A stretch of DNA of 64,000 bases from Bacteroidales bacterium UBA4231 (GTDB taxonomy: Bacteria; Bacteroidota; Bacteroidia; Bacteroidales; UBA932): positions 2,195-66,194 of the forward strand of contig DGXN01000020.1 of NCBI GenBank assembly GCA_002396335.1. The letters are read 5' to 3'. The stretch's first letter is position 1. The number at the start of each line of letters is the position of its first letter. This document shows positions 16,497-25,662 of this stretch, one piece after another. The position numbers and the translations under genes were made by a program. Below the pieces are notes generated by a model. It saw only the letters and a program-made list of their open reading frames with translations. It was not told the origin of the DNA and searched no databases.

Positions 16497-17660
16497 ATGG
16501 ACTATTCGAAGTTTTTTTCGGCCGACGTTCCCTCCTTCCTGCGCTCCCCGGTGCGGGAAATCTTCCGGAAGGTGGACTTGAGTGCCATCTGCTCGTTCGC
16601 AGGGGGCTATCCCGCCGCCGTCACTTTCCCTATGGCCGACATCCCCGGCCTCACCGCCCGCGTGCTGGAAAAATACGGCACCAAAGCCCTGCAGTACGGT
16701 GCCACGCAAGGGGTGCCGGAACTCCGGGAAGTGATCGCCGCGCGCTACGGCGTGCCGGTGTCCCAGGTACAGATCACCACCTCGTCCCAGCAGGGCATCG
16801 ACATCTGCACCCGCGTGCTGGCGGACCCCGGCGACATCATCCTGGCCGACAACCCCGTTTACCTGGGCGCCCTGCAAAGCTTCAAAGCCTACCGGGCCAA
16901 CGTGATGAGCCTTGAAAATTATCTCCGGATGGCAGGAGACGCTCCCTCTGTCGGCCACCCGAAATTTATCTATGTGATTCCGGATTTCAACAATCCCAGC
17001 GGCCGGACAATGAGCCTGCAGGAACGGGAAGAGCTGGTCCGCGTGGCGCGTGAACTGGATGTGCTCATCGTGGAAGACAGCCCGTACCGGGAGCTCCGTT
17101 ACAGCGGGGAACCCCTTCCCACCATCCGCTCCATGGCCCCGGAACGCACCCTGCACCTCGGCAGTTTCTCCAAAATCTTTGCACCGGGGTTCCGGCTGGG
17201 GTGGATTATCGGCCCGGAAGCGCTGCTGGAGCAGATTTATGTGTGCAAGCAGTGCCTGGACCTGTGCCCGCCCGTCTTCGACCAATACCTGGCCGCGGAA
17301 TTCATGGGCAGCGGGGCGCTGGACAGGAACCTGGAAAAGACCATCGCCGAATACCGCCGCCGGAGGGACCTCATGGTCTCCCTCCTGGAAAAATACATGG
17401 GAGAAGGCGTCAGCTGGACCTACCCGGACGGCGGCCTCTTCCTCTGGCTTACCCTGCCGGAGCAGGTGGACACCGTCGCCCTCTATGACCAGGCCCTGGC
17501 CGCCGGCGTCGCCTATGTGGCCGGCTCCTTCTTCTACACCGACGGCAGCCACCGCAACACCATGCGCCTGAACTTCTCCTTCGTGGCCGAAGAGAAGATG
17601 GAGCCCGGCATCCGCCTCCTGGCCCAGCTCATCGCTGGCAGGCAAGTGATTGATTCTTAA
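16497..17660 (+). CDS. PLP aminotransferase (class I/II), probable succinyl-DAP aminotransferase
   Basis: 387 aa, fold type I. YGATQGVPELRE, FNNPSGR (165-171), the PLP-binding Asp194 in VEDSPY and Lys226 in LGSFSKIFAPG are all present. The sequence looks closest to the LysN/aromatic/MocR-type branch. Its start directly follows the dapD stop and it precedes dapF, so N-succinyl-2-amino-6-oxopimelate amination (the DapC role) is the best inference. A direct DapL role is less likely because DapD is present. Confidence 0.82.
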   Translation: MDYSKFFSADVPSFLRSPVREIFRKVDLSAICSFAGGYPAAVTFPMADIPGLTARVLEKYGTKALQYGATQGVPELREVIAARYGVPVSQVQITTSSQQGIDICTRVLADPGDIILADNPVYLGALQSFKAYRANVMSLENYLRMAGDAPSVGHPKFIYVIPDFNNPSGRTMSLQEREELVRVARELDVLIVEDSPYRELRYSGEPLPTIRSMAPERTLHLGSFSKIFAPGFRLGWIIGPEALLEQIYVCKQCLDLCPPVFDQYLAAEFMGSGALDRNLEKTIAEYRRRRDLMVSLLEKYMGEGVSWTYPDGGLFLWLTLPEQVDTVALYDQALAAGVAYVAGSFFYTDGSHRNTMRLNFSFVAEEKMEPGIRLLAQLIAGRQVIDS

Positions 17661-17669
17661 CGTTTTACA

Positions 17670-17704
17670 GAAATCGCCTCCGGCAAAAAGTCGCAGGCGA
17701 TTTC
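17670..17704 (+). repeat. GAAATCGCCT hairpin upstream of dapF
   Basis: GAAATCGCCT (17670-17679) pairs with AGGCGATTTC (17695-17704) around a 15-nt loop containing AAAAA. It lies between the aminotransferase stop and the dapF start. Nearly the same hairpin occurs at 43034-43066, so this is a dispersed repeat and could act as an attenuator. Confidence 0.65.
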
Positions 17705-17717
17705 AGGAAGTGATTGT

Positions 17718-18536
17718 ATGTCAGAAGTTTACGTGCCACAGTTATTTAAGTTCTCCGGAGCGGGGAACGACTTTGTCGTGCTGGACGGCAGGAAGGCCGA
17801 CATGAGCGCCTTCCGGGAAACGTCGGCCATCGTACGCCTGTGCCGGGAATACCGCACCGACGGGCTGATGATCCTCTCGGAAGCGCCCGGCATGGATTTC
17901 TCCATGGAATTCTACAACCCCGACGGCAGCGGCGGCATGATGTGCGGCAACGGAGGCCGATGCATCACCGCCTTCGCCGCCATGCAGGGCATCCTCCCGG
18001 CCGACGGCAGCCGTCACTACCGCTTCCTGGCCCCCGACGGCGAGCACGAATCCTGGATCCTTTCCGAGGAACCCGGCCTTTGGACCGTGCGCCTGAAGAT
18101 GATCGACGTCACCGAAGTGCGCCCTTCCCGCGGCGGCTGGTTTCTGAACACCGGCACCCGCCACCTGGTCCAGTTTGTCCCCGACGTGGCCCAGGTGGAC
18201 GTCGCCGCCAAAGGCCCCGTCCTCCGGCACGACCCGGAATACGCCCCTGAAGGCACCAATGTCAACTTCGTGGAAACAGCCCCGGACGGGCTCCATGTCC
18301 GCACCTTCGAAAAAGGCGTGGAAGGAGAGACCCTCGCCTGCGGAACCGGGCTTACCGCATCTGCCCTGGCGGCCTGGAAAGCGGGGATCCCGCCGCTGGA
18401 CAAAAAAGACGGCACCGTCCGGTACCGTCTTCAATGCCGTCGCGGGGACTGGCTGCAGGTGGAATTCACGCCCGGCGATGCGGGCTTTACCGGCGTTTAC
18501 CTGACCGGACCTGCAGAGCGCTGTTCCCTGGACTAA
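17718..18536 (+). CDS. dapF: Diaminopimelate epimerase
   Basis: 272 aa. The [10 protein letters not shown] start and the two catalytic cysteines, Cys76 in MCGNGGRC and Cys208 in ACGTG, identify it. It converts LL-DAP to meso-DAP, the cell-wall and lysine precursor. It is last in the plus-strand dap operon, separated from the aminotransferase by a 57-bp gap with a hairpin. It converges with rubrerythrin and overlaps it by 4 bp. Confidence 0.96.
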   Translation: MSEVYVPQLFKFSGAGNDFVVLDGRKADMSAFRETSAIVRLCREYRTDGLMILSEAPGMDFSMEFYNPDGSGGMMCGNGGRCITAFAAMQGILPADGSRHYRFLAPDGEHESWILSEEPGLWTVRLKMIDVTEVRPSRGGWFLNTGTRHLVQFVPDVAQVDVAAKGPVLRHDPEYAPEGTNVNFVETAPDGLHVRTFEKGVEGETLACGTGLTASALAAWKAGIPPLDKKDGTVRYRLQCRRGDWLQVEFTPGDAGFTGVYLTGPAERCSLD

Positions 18537-19075
18537 TAGTTTTCGGCCTTGAGCTGGAAGTAGCTCTGCGGATGGGCGCAGACAGGGCAGACGGCGGGAG
18601 CCTTCTTGCCGACCACGATGTGTCCGCAGTTGGAGCATTCCCAGATGCAGTCGCCGTCGCGGGAGAAGACCAGTTCCTTCTGGACATTGTCCAGGAGCTT
18701 GCGGTAGCGGGCCTCGTGCTGTTTTTCGATGGCGCCTACCATGCGGAATTTGGCGGCAATCTCCTTGAAACCTTCCTCGGCGGCTTCCTGGGCCATGCGC
18801 TCGTACATGTCGGTCCACTCGAAGTTCTCGCCCTCGGCGGCAGCGGCCAGGTTCTCGGCAGTCGTCGGGATGTCTCCGCCGCAGAGATACTTGAACCAGA
18901 TCTCGGCGTGCTCTTTTTCGTTGGCAGCGGTCTCTTCGAAGATTTTGGCAATCTGCACATAACCTTCCTTCTTGGCCTTGGAGGCAAAGTAGGTGTACTT
19001 GTTACGGGCCTGGGATTCACCGGCAAAAGCCTCCTGGAGGTTCTTTTCGGTCTTGGTTCCTTTCAGATCTTTCAT
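18533..19075 (-). CDS. rbr: Rubrerythrin
   Basis: 180 aa, standard layout. A four-helix diiron domain carries the E-x6-Y and ExxH ligands ([27 protein letters not shown]), followed by a rubredoxin-like iron site with CSNC and CPVC. It reduces hydrogen peroxide with electrons from rubredoxin or NADH systems in the cytoplasm, typical of anaerobes. It is probably transcribed alone or with readthrough from murA, 29 bp upstream. Confidence 0.96.
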   Translation of the reverse strand: MKDLKGTKTEKNLQEAFAGESQARNKYTYFASKAKKEGYVQIAKIFEETAANEKEHAEIWFKYLCGGDIPTTAENLAAAAEGENFEWTDMYERMAQEAAEEGFKEIAAKFRMVGAIEKQHEARYRKLLDNVQKELVFSRDGDCIWECSNCGHIVVGKKAPAVCPVCAHPQSYFQLKAENY

Positions 19076-19104
19076 ATTGTTGCAGGGTTTTGTGATTGTT
19101 GTAC

Positions 19105-20412
19105 TTATGCACGGGTAATGTGGGCACCGAGGGCGTTCAGCCGGCCTTCGATGTTTTCATAACCACGGTCAATCTGTTCAATGTTGTCGATGGTGGAAGT
19201 GCCTTTGGCGCTCATGGCGGCCAGCAGCATGGCAATACCGGCACGGATATCCGGAGACACCAGCCGGGCTGCCTTGAGGGTAATGCGGTGGTCGTGGCCG
19301 ATGACGACGGCTCGGTGCGGGTCGCAGAGGATGATCTGGGCGCCCATGTCGATGAGACGGTCCACGAAGAACAGGCGGCTCTCGAACATCTTCTGGTGGA
19401 TGAGCACGCTTCCCTTGCACTGGGTGGCCACCACGAGCATCACGGACAACAGGTCCGGGGTGAGGCCGGGCCAGGGGGCGTCGGCGAGGGTCATGATGCT
19501 GCCGTCCAGGAAGGAGTCAATCTCATAGCTCTCCTGTGCAGGGACGTAGATGTCGTCCCCTTGCTGCTCCAGCTTGATGCCCAGGCGACGGAAAGCGTCC
19601 GGAATGATGCCCAGGTCGTAGTAGGAGACGTTCTTGATGGTGATGCTGCTCTGGCAGATGGCGGCCATGCCGATGAAAGAACCCACCTCGATCATGTCGG
19701 GGAGGATCTTGTGCAGGGTGCCGTGAAGGGTTTCCACGCCGTGAATCCTTAAAAGGTTGGAACCCACGCCGTCGATGAAGGCGCCCATGCGGTTGAGCAT
19801 CTTGCAAAGCTGCTGGAGGTAAGGCTCGCAGGCGGCGTTGTAAATAGTGGTCGTGCCTTTGGCCAGAACGGCAGCCATCACAATGTTGGCGGTACCGGTG
19901 ACGGAGGCCTCGTCCAGGAGCATGTATCGGCCCGTAAGGCGGCCTTCCTGGGTGAGGTGGAACGCACGGCGGGAGGCGTCGTACTCCATGGCGGCGCCCA
20001 GCTTGACCATGCCGTCCAAGTGGGTGTCCACCCTGCGGCGGCCGATTTTGTCTCCGCCGGGCTTGGCGAACCAGGCATGGCCGAAGCGGCTCAGCAGCGG
20101 GCCGACAACCATGACGCTGCCGCGGAGTTTGGCGCATTTCTGGACGAATTCCTCCGTCTCGATATAGGCGGTGTCCACCTGGTCGGCCTGGAAGGTGTAC
20201 ATGCCTTTGGCCAGACGGGTGACCTTGACGCCCATGTTCTGGAGGAGTTCGATGAGGTTTTTCACATCCAGGATTTCCGGAATGTTGGAGATGGTGACGG
20301 GCTCGCTGGTCAGGAGCACGGCACTGATCACCTCCAGCGCCTCATTCTTGGCGCCCTGCGGAGTGATGGTTCCGGACAGTTTGTGTCCGCCTTCGATAAT
20401 GAATTTTGCCAT
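19105..20412 (-). CDS. murA: UDP-N-acetylglucosamine 1-carboxyvinyltransferase
   Basis: 435 aa. The N-terminal [13 protein letters not shown] and the loop [15 protein letters not shown] are clear MurA landmarks. The enzyme transfers enolpyruvate from PEP to UDP-GlcNAc, the first committed step of peptidoglycan synthesis. The loop residue that is Cys115 in E. coli is Asp121 here. Cys-to-Asp at this site is known to keep activity and block fosfomycin alkylation. A -7 box ends six bases before the ATG. Confidence 0.97.
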   Translation of the reverse strand: MAKFIIEGGHKLSGTITPQGAKNEALEVISAVLLTSEPVTISNIPEILDVKNLIELLQNMGVKVTRLAKGMYTFQADQVDTAYIETEEFVQKCAKLRGSVMVVGPLLSRFGHAWFAKPGGDKIGRRRVDTHLDGMVKLGAAMEYDASRRAFHLTQEGRLTGRYMLLDEASVTGTANIVMAAVLAKGTTTIYNAACEPYLQQLCKMLNRMGAFIDGVGSNLLRIHGVETLHGTLHKILPDMIEVGSFIGMAAICQSSITIKNVSYYDLGIIPDAFRRLGIKLEQQGDDIYVPAQESYEIDSFLDGSIMTLADAPWPGLTPDLLSVMLVVATQCKGSVLIHQKMFESRLFFVDRLIDMGAQIILCDPHRAVVIGHDHRITLKAARLVSPDIRAGIAMLLAAMSAKGTSTIDNIEQIDRGYENIEGRLNALGAHITRA

Positions 20413-20418
20413 AGTTCA

Positions 20419-20447
20419 CAAATATAAGCTTTTTTGTTGTATTTTTG
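20419..20447. promoter_or_regulatory. Divergent promoters, murA and PCMD gene
   Basis: TATATTTG on the minus strand (20419-20426) ends six bases before the murA ATG, so that mRNA may be leaderless. TATTTTTG on the plus strand (20440-20447) lies 17 nt before the ATG of the PCMD gene. Confidence 0.55.
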
Positions 20448-20464
20448 TGAAATTTCTTTCGCGT

Positions 20465-21217
20465 ATGAAGCGGTATTTCTCAGTTTTCCTTACCCTTGCC
20501 CTGACACTGGCTCTGCAGGCACAGCAGCTACCCAATTTTGGCTTTGACACCTGGTCCAAAAGCGGCGGGGCGTGGAACCTGTATGCCAAAAATACCCCTG
20601 AAGGGCAGCGCGTGTGGGACACGGCCAATCACGGACTCAGCATCCTGGGAATTAACGGCACCGTGCCCGAGTACGAACACGTCGCCGCAGCCGGCGAGGG
20701 CAAAGCCGCCGTCAAGATGGTGAGCCGGAAAGCTTTCGGAAAATTTGTGGCCGGGAACCTGTATACCGGACGATTCGTCCGCGTCGTGAAACTCAGCGGG
20801 GCCGAGATGCTCTACGGCGTTCCTTTCCAAGGAAGGCCGAAGTCCCTGAGCGGTTACATCCACTACATCCCCGCGGTGGTGGACCAGGCCAAAAAGCCCT
20901 GTCTGGACCGAAAAGGGAAGACGGACATCGCCCGCATCGAGGTGGTTCTGACCGACTGGACAGCCCCTTACGATTTCACGTCCAACGACGGGAATTTCAT
21001 GGACAACGCGACGGACCCGTCCGTCATCGGCCGGGGTTATCTGGATATCAGTGAGGATACCGGGGGCTACATCCCTGTCGAGATTCCCATCCGCTACCGT
21101 TCCGACAGGAAGCCCACCTACGTGCACATCACCCTCACCTCCAGCCGCGACGGAGGATACTTCACCGGCGGCACCGGAAGCGCCCTGTACGCCGACGAAT
21201 TCCGTTTCAACTATTAA
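20465..21217 (+). CDS. Secreted PCMD-domain protein (putative carbohydrate metabolism domain)
   Basis: 250 aa with a signal peptide (MKRYFSVFLTLALTLALQAQ). The body fits the PCMD beta-sandwich family (PF13201): an LPN(F/W)-type start, FDTW near residue 29, WDTAN, GKFVAGNLYTGRF, YGVPFQGRPKSLSGYIHY, and a final strand SALYADEFRFNY. The family is common in Bacteroidota surface carbohydrate loci, but its biochemical role is unknown. It stands alone on the plus strand and converges with murB with a 2-bp gap. The frame is open further upstream, but the signal peptide sets the start. Confidence 0.8.
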   Translation: MKRYFSVFLTLALTLALQAQQLPNFGFDTWSKSGGAWNLYAKNTPEGQRVWDTANHGLSILGINGTVPEYEHVAAAGEGKAAVKMVSRKAFGKFVAGNLYTGRFVRVVKLSGAEMLYGVPFQGRPKSLSGYIHYIPAVVDQAKKPCLDRKGKTDIARIEVVLTDWTAPYDFTSNDGNFMDNATDPSVIGRGYLDISEDTGGYIPVEIPIRYRSDRKPTYVHITLTSSRDGGYFTGGTGSALYADEFRFNY

Positions 21218-21219
21218 AA

Positions 21220-22368
21220 TCAGACATGTTCCACCTCCGGACGGAGGGTGATGCCGTACTTTGCCTCAACGGCACGGATGACCTGATTCTCCAGGCCGAT
21301 GATGTCGGCCGGACTTGCTGTGCCTGAGGCGTTTACGATGACGAGCGGCTGATTGTGGAATACCTGTGCGCCACCGTTTCTGGCGCCTTTGAAACCGCAC
21401 TGGTCGATCATCCAGGCAGCCGGAACCTTGATTTGGTCCCCCACTTCAAAATGGGGGACGCTGTACTCCGGCCCGTTGTCTTCCCGGGCCGTGGCCTCTA
21501 TACGGGCAAAATGCTCCCGGCTGATGACCGGATTGCAGAAAAAGCTTCCCGCACTGCCCACTTCCTCCACAGCCGGCAGCTTCTTCCGGCGAATGTCAAT
21601 GATGGCGTCGCGGATATCCTGCGGAGACAGGGGGAAGGCTGTATCCTCTGAAATCTCTGGCCACCCTCGGCCAGATAAGAGGGAGGGGCCCGTCGGCGAA
21701 GCCGATGGGAGGGGCCGAAGCGAAGCGAAGGCGATTTCAGAGGATACAGCCTTCCCCCTGTCTTCCAGCGCTTTGCGGATGCCGCCGTAGTCCAGTTTGG
21801 GCTGCGGCGTTTTCGAGAGCCGATAAGTGACGGCCGTGATGATGTACCTGCCTTTCCACTCTGTCTTGAACTTGGAGGTACGGTAGCCGTAACCGCAATC
21901 GGCGGGGTCGATGTGGACGAATGTCCCGGTTTCCCGGTCGTAGGCGCGGATGCCACAGATGATGTCCTTGGCCTCCACGCCGTAAGCGCCGATATTCTGC
22001 ACGGCCGACGCCCCGCATTCGCCAGGGATGAGCGAGAGGTTTTCGGGCCCCCAGAGGCCTTCGGCAGCCGCCCAGGCGCAGAAATCGTCGAAAACTACGC
22101 CGGCGCCCAGGGCCCAAGATTCTTCGCTGAGAGATTCTTCGCTTCGCTCAGAATGACAGATGGCCACATGCAGTACCGTGCCGGGGAAGTCTTTGGTGAA
22201 GAGGAGGTTGGAGCCGCCGCCCATGACCATGACAGGCTGCGGCAGGGCATTCCAGTCCAGGGCTGCCAGATCGGCCTCTTCCGTCACCTCGACAAACAGG
22301 GCACACTTCACCTGCATCCGGAACGTGTTCCGGCTGGAAAGGTCGAAGTCTGTTTGCCGGATAATCAC
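21220..22368 (-). CDS. murB: UDP-N-acetylmuramate dehydrogenase with two in-frame repeat inserts
   Basis: 382 aa, longer than the usual 330-340 of related MurB. FAD-binding [33 protein letters not shown] and catalytic-loop [10 protein letters not shown] are intact. It reduces UDP-GlcNAc-enolpyruvate to UDP-MurNAc. Residues 71-84 ([12 protein letters not shown]) replace a normally variable strand, and residues about 205-247 form a Pro/Ser-rich block between LEDRG and LSPQDIRD, where relatives have only a few residues. Both blocks are encoded by repeat DNA (22117-22160 and 21625-21763). Its start overlaps the aspS stop by 4 bp. Confidence 0.93.
   Translation of the reverse strand: MIIRQTDFDLSSRNTFRMQVKCALFVEVTEEADLAALDWNALPQPVMVMGGGSNLLFTKDFPGTVLHVAICHSERSEESLSEESWALGAGVVFDDFCAWAAAEGLWGPENLSLIPGECGASAVQNIGAYGVEAKDIICGIRAYDRETGTFVHIDPADCGYGYRTSKFKTEWKGRYIITAVTYRLSKTPQPKLDYGGIRKALEDRGKAVSSEIAFASLRPLPSASPTGPSLLSGRGWPEISEDTAFPLSPQDIRDAIIDIRRKKLPAVEEVGSAGSFFCNPVISREHFARIEATAREDNGPEYSVPHFEVGDQIKVPAAWMIDQCGFKGARNGGAQVFHNQPLVIVNASGTASPADIIGLENQVIRAVEAKYGITLRPEVEHV
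21625..21763. repeat. Palindromic element inserted in frame in murB
   Basis: Perfect 31-bp inverted repeats (21625-21655 and 21733-21763) enclose 77 bp. The core holds two GGGAGGGGCC arms (about 21680 and 21707) with a small GTCGGCGAAGCCGA hairpin between them and CGAAG repeats beyond. The same two-arm core is found in the dapE element. It is read through as codons for about 43 residues of MurB. Confidence 0.85.
22117..22160. repeat. Short GATTCTTCGCT tandem repeat in murB
   Basis: GATTCTTCGCT occurs twice, followed by TCGCTCAGAATGACA. On the coding strand this reads TGTCATTCTGAGCGAAGCG, a dispersed repeat phrase known from several bacterial phyla and seen as HSERSEES in proteins. It supplies residues 71-84 of MurB. 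Confidence 0.65.
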
Positions 22369-24137
22369 TCAGCCTGGGGATTTAGGGCAATCTGAAGCTC
22401 ATCCAGCTGGCTTTGGTCGATTTCCGACGGGGAATCGATCATCACATCGCGGCCCTGGTTGTTCTTAGGGAAGGCGATGTAGTCGCGGATGGTGTCCTGA
22501 CCGCCCATAAGCGCGCAGACGCGGTCGAAGCCGAAGGCCAGGCCACCGTGCGGCGGAGCGCCGAACTTGAAGGCGTTGATGATGAATCCGAACTTGTATT
22601 CGGCCTCTTCGGGGCCGATGCCCAGAACCTCGAACATGCGCTTCTGCATGTCGGAATTGTGGATTCGGATGGAGCCGCCGCCCAGTTCGTTGCCGTTGAG
22701 CACGAAGTCGTAGGCGTTGGCGCAGACGCGCTCCAGGTCTTCTTTCTTATCGCTGTAGAACCACTTCTCGTGCTCCGGCTTGGGGGCGGTGAAGGGATGG
22801 TGCATGGCGTAGAAGCGCTGGGTCTCGTCGTCCCATTCCAGGAGCGGGAAATCCACAATCCACAGCGGAGCGAACTCCTTGGGGTTGCGAAGGCCCAGGC
22901 GTCCGCCCATTTCCAGGCGCAGCACGCCCAGCATGGTCTGGACTTTGCGCTTGGCAGGGCCGCTCATCACCAGCATCAGGTCGCCGGGCTTGGCTTCGGC
23001 CTTTTCGGCCAGTTTGGCCAGGTCGTCGGCCCCGTAGAATTTGTCGATGGAGGATTTGAAGCTGCCGTCGGCATTGACTTTCACGTAAATGAGGCCTTTG
23101 GCACCAACCTGGGGGCGTTTTACCCATTCGGTGAGCTCGTCAATCTGCTTGCGGGTGTACTCCGCGGCGCCGGGGACGCAGATGGCGCCGATGTAGGCGG
23201 CATCGTCCAGCACGCTGAAGCCCTTGCCCTTGGCCACGTCGGTGAGTTCGTGGATGGTCATGCCGAAGCGGACGTCAGGCTTGTCGGAGCCGTACTTGTC
23301 CATGGCGTCGTACCAGCTCATGCGGGGCATGGGGTTGGGGATATCCACGTTCAGGACATTCTTGAAGATGGTGCGCATCATGCCCTCGAAGGTGTTCAGG
23401 ACGTCTTCCTGCTCCACGAAGGACATCTCGCAGTCGATCTGCGTGAATTCGGGCTGACGGTCGGCACGGAGGTCCTCGTCACGGAAGCAGCGCACGATCT
23501 GGAAGTAGCGGTCGTAGCCGGCCACCATCAGGAGCTGCTTGAAGGTCTGGGGACTCTGCGGCAGGGCGTAGAACTGGCCGGGATTCATGCGGGAAGGGAC
23601 CACGAAGTCGCGGGCGCCTTCCGGGGTGCTTTTGATGAGGTACGGAGTTTCAATTTCCATGAAACCGTTGGCGTCCAGGTAGTTGCGAACCTCGTGAGCT
23701 ACGCGGTGACGCAGGGCCAGGGCGCGCTGCAGCGGGCCCCGGCGAAGGTCCAGGTAGCGGTATTTGGCGCGGAGGTCCTCGCCGCCGTCGCTTTCTTCCT
23801 CGATGGTGAAGGGCGGGGTCACGCTCTTGTTCAGGATATGGATGGCCGATACTTTGATCTCGATGTCGCCGGTGGGCATCTTGGCGTTTTTCGCCTGACG
23901 CTCAACGACTTCACCCTCGACCTGAATCACGAATTCACGGCCCAGGGAGGTGGCAGTTTCCACCAGGTCGGCGGGAGCGTCGGCCTCTACGACCAGCTGG
24001 GTGATGCCGTAACGGTCCCTAAGGTCTACGAAAGTCATTCCGCCCAGTTTGCGGGCTTTCTGCACCCATCCGGCCAGCGTTACCTGCTGCCCTTTGTTCC
24101 CAATGCGGAGCTCTCCGCATGTGTGTGTTCTGTACAT
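22365..24137 (-). CDS. aspS: Aspartyl-tRNA synthetase
   Basis: 590 aa, full-length bacterial type with an N-terminal OB-fold ([15 protein letters not shown]), class II motifs (motif 2 near [18 protein letters not shown]; motif 3 GLAFGFDRV) and the bacterial GAD insertion in the middle. It charges tRNA-Asp. A -7 box lies about 40 bp upstream. murB overlaps its 3' end by 4 bp, so the two are co-transcribed. Confidence 0.98.
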   Translation of the reverse strand: MYRTHTCGELRIGNKGQQVTLAGWVQKARKLGGMTFVDLRDRYGITQLVVEADAPADLVETATSLGREFVIQVEGEVVERQAKNAKMPTGDIEIKVSAIHILNKSVTPPFTIEEESDGGEDLRAKYRYLDLRRGPLQRALALRHRVAHEVRNYLDANGFMEIETPYLIKSTPEGARDFVVPSRMNPGQFYALPQSPQTFKQLLMVAGYDRYFQIVRCFRDEDLRADRQPEFTQIDCEMSFVEQEDVLNTFEGMMRTIFKNVLNVDIPNPMPRMSWYDAMDKYGSDKPDVRFGMTIHELTDVAKGKGFSVLDDAAYIGAICVPGAAEYTRKQIDELTEWVKRPQVGAKGLIYVKVNADGSFKSSIDKFYGADDLAKLAEKAEAKPGDLMLVMSGPAKRKVQTMLGVLRLEMGGRLGLRNPKEFAPLWIVDFPLLEWDDETQRFYAMHHPFTAPKPEHEKWFYSDKKEDLERVCANAYDFVLNGNELGGGSIRIHNSDMQKRMFEVLGIGPEEAEYKFGFIINAFKFGAPPHGGLAFGFDRVCALMGGQDTIRDYIAFPKNNQGRDVMIDSPSEIDQSQLDELQIALNPQAE

Positions 24138-24177
24138 GATTTATGCTGTTTTTGTCTATTGCTTTTATAACAATCTA

Positions 24178-24185
24178 CAAAAATA
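24178..24185 (-). promoter_or_regulatory. -7 promoter box for aspS
   Basis: TATTTTTG on the minus strand, 40 bp before the aspS ATG. The next 90 bp up to the HTH gene stop show no gene and no convincing terminator. Confidence 0.5.
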
Positions 24186-24278
24186 GCAAAAAAAGCTGAA
24201 TTATGTGCCGTTTATGTTATCCGGGCATTGAGTTCGGGACAAGGTGGAGGTTGAAAAAACAAGCCCGCCTGAAAATTG

Positions 24279-24920
24279 TCAATCGGCTCCGAGCAATCGG
24301 GCAATCGGGCAATGAAGCACTTTGGAGAGGCGCACAAGGGTGGAGGCTTCGGCACGGGAGAGATCCTGGGTGCCCTGTTCATAGGCCCGGATCATCCTCA
24401 GGGACACGGTGCTACGGTCGGCCAAGGCTTGCTGGGTGAGGCCGGCATTCTTCCGGCACTCCTTCAGGGACAGCGCCTGTGGCCGATAGTAGGTGTCAAA
24501 GACATCGAAGACTTTGGTGATATCGGCCTCATGTAGGGGATGGAAGAGTTCGTGAACCTTCTCAACGGGAAGGCCGTTCCGATCGATGGAGGCGAAACTG
24601 GCTCCCCTGTACCACTGGTACTGGCAAAGGACCCAACCCGTCCAGAAAACAGAGGAATCATCCAAAGGGAAAGAATACTTATCATCATAAGGAAGGGTTC
24701 CACCGGTATTTTCCATTACCCTCACGGCTAATTCTATTCCACTCATTCCTACAAGAAACTTAGGATGACCGGATTCAATAGCCTTGTCAATCCTGCTGGA
24801 AAGGAAGCGGTCATAAAAATCCCTCAACTCCAACCCGTTCCAAGTGACGGCATAATCCATCATTACGGCGATGTTTTCTTTTGCCGCCGGCAAATAGTCT
24901 TTATCGTAAGCGTGGATCAT
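24279..24920 (-). CDS. HTH (Xre-type) protein, probable antitoxin partner of DUF3990
   Basis: 213 aa from ATG at 24920 (MIHAYDKDY), overlapping the toxin-like gene by 20 bp. The C-terminal third has a classic HTH_3 layout: LKECRKNAGLTQQALADRST, then SLRMIRAYEQGTQ. The N-terminal two thirds (about 140 residues, with FWTGWVLCQYQWY) is not recognised and may contact the toxin. It probably binds the palindrome at 25584-25621 and autoregulates the operon. The codon and base composition of the pair is more A/T-rich than the surrounding housekeeping genes, consistent with acquisition. Confidence 0.75.
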   Translation of the reverse strand: MIHAYDKDYLPAAKENIAVMMDYAVTWNGLELRDFYDRFLSSRIDKAIESGHPKFLVGMSGIELAVRVMENTGGTLPYDDKYSFPLDDSSVFWTGWVLCQYQWYRGASFASIDRNGLPVEKVHELFHPLHEADITKVFDVFDTYYRPQALSLKECRKNAGLTQQALADRSTVSLRMIRAYEQGTQDLSRAEASTLVRLSKVLHCPIARLLGAD

Positions 24921-25581
24921 CGTTTTTCCATTTATTTCGGTAAATATCAATGGCATAGATTCCGTCCGGCGCAGGCGCTTCCAGCTTCATCCGATAAAAC
25001 GCCTCTTTTGCCTGAACATCCCTTTTCTGCCTGCGGGGATAATAGACAGAGATATCCACCGGCTCGGCAGTCATAAACACCAGTGCTTCAAAGGCTTTCT
25101 CGCTTTGAAGGAAGACCTGTTCTCCTAAATTTCCCAGACGGAGAGCACGGGATAACTGTTCCAAATTGATGGTGTTATTGAGGAATAGCTGGGCAAAGCC
25201 GAAATAGGAATCGTCGGCCCGGTATCCCCGAACAATATCAAATTGGCTTGTTTGAGGTAAAAACTCCTGTAAGATGAACTCTTTTATCGCTGAAGGAAGG
25301 TCTTGTTTCGTGTCAAAAACACGGTTGTTCAGAAGAATGGCCAACCAGTTAAGGACGTGATAACAAGGCCCGGAGAGGTCACAGACCTTTAGATCATAAC
25401 TTGGCTCAAAACTGTAGTGATTGACAAAGGCCGATGGGGCCTCCGTGCATGCCCATTCCCTGGCCAGATCCAGACTGGGAGTACAATAAAAACCTTGCCC
25501 GAAGTCGTTGTGGAGCCGCCCTCCCTTTTTGGAAGGCCGTTCCACAACTTTATCGGATCCGTGAAACAGTATGTTTTCCAT
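24901..25581 (-). CDS. DUF3990 family protein, putative toxin
   Basis: 226 aa. The start LFHGSDKVVERPSKKGGRLHN, then DFGQGFYCTPS and REWACT, matches DUF3990. The H-G-S...G-x-D-F-G-x-G-F-Y pattern resembles ADP-ribosyltransferase-like folds, but activity is unproven. It is first in a two-gene operon with an HTH partner; toxin-first order is common in HigBA-like systems. The ATG at 25581 follows a promoter whose -7 box sits inside a large palindrome. Confidence 0.75.
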   Translation of the reverse strand: MENILFHGSDKVVERPSKKGGRLHNDFGQGFYCTPSLDLAREWACTEAPSAFVNHYSFEPSYDLKVCDLSGPCYHVLNWLAILLNNRVFDTKQDLPSAIKEFILQEFLPQTSQFDIVRGYRADDSYFGFAQLFLNNTINLEQLSRALRLGNLGEQVFLQSEKAFEALVFMTAEPVDISVYYPRRQKRDVQAKEAFYRMKLEAPAPDGIYAIDIYRNKWKNDDPRLR

Positions 25582-25583
25582 CT

Positions 25584-25621
25584 CTTTGCAAAAGTGACGT
25601 TATAGCGTCACTTTTGCAAAG
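25584..25621 (-). promoter_or_regulatory. 38-bp operator palindrome over the toxin-antitoxin promoter
   Basis: Arms of 16 bp (25584-25599 and 25606-25621; CTTTGCAAAAGTGACG and its exact complement) flank TTATAG; only one base pair of the 38 is mismatched. On the minus strand the -7 box TATCTTTG (25617-25624) overlaps the upstream arm, and the other arm ends 2 bp before the start codon. Bound protein would block the promoter and leader completely. Confidence 0.8.
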
Positions 25622-25662
25622 ATAACGAATTATTCTGAATTACCACAATTTAGGCAAAGAGG

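Noticed and set aside
15198-17645. Open frame of 815 codons on the minus strand
   Set aside because: Antisense to dapA, dapD and the aminotransferase, all of which have intact family motifs.
20171-20464. Upstream extension of the PCMD-domain protein
   Set aside because: It overlaps murA antisense and places the signal peptide internally.
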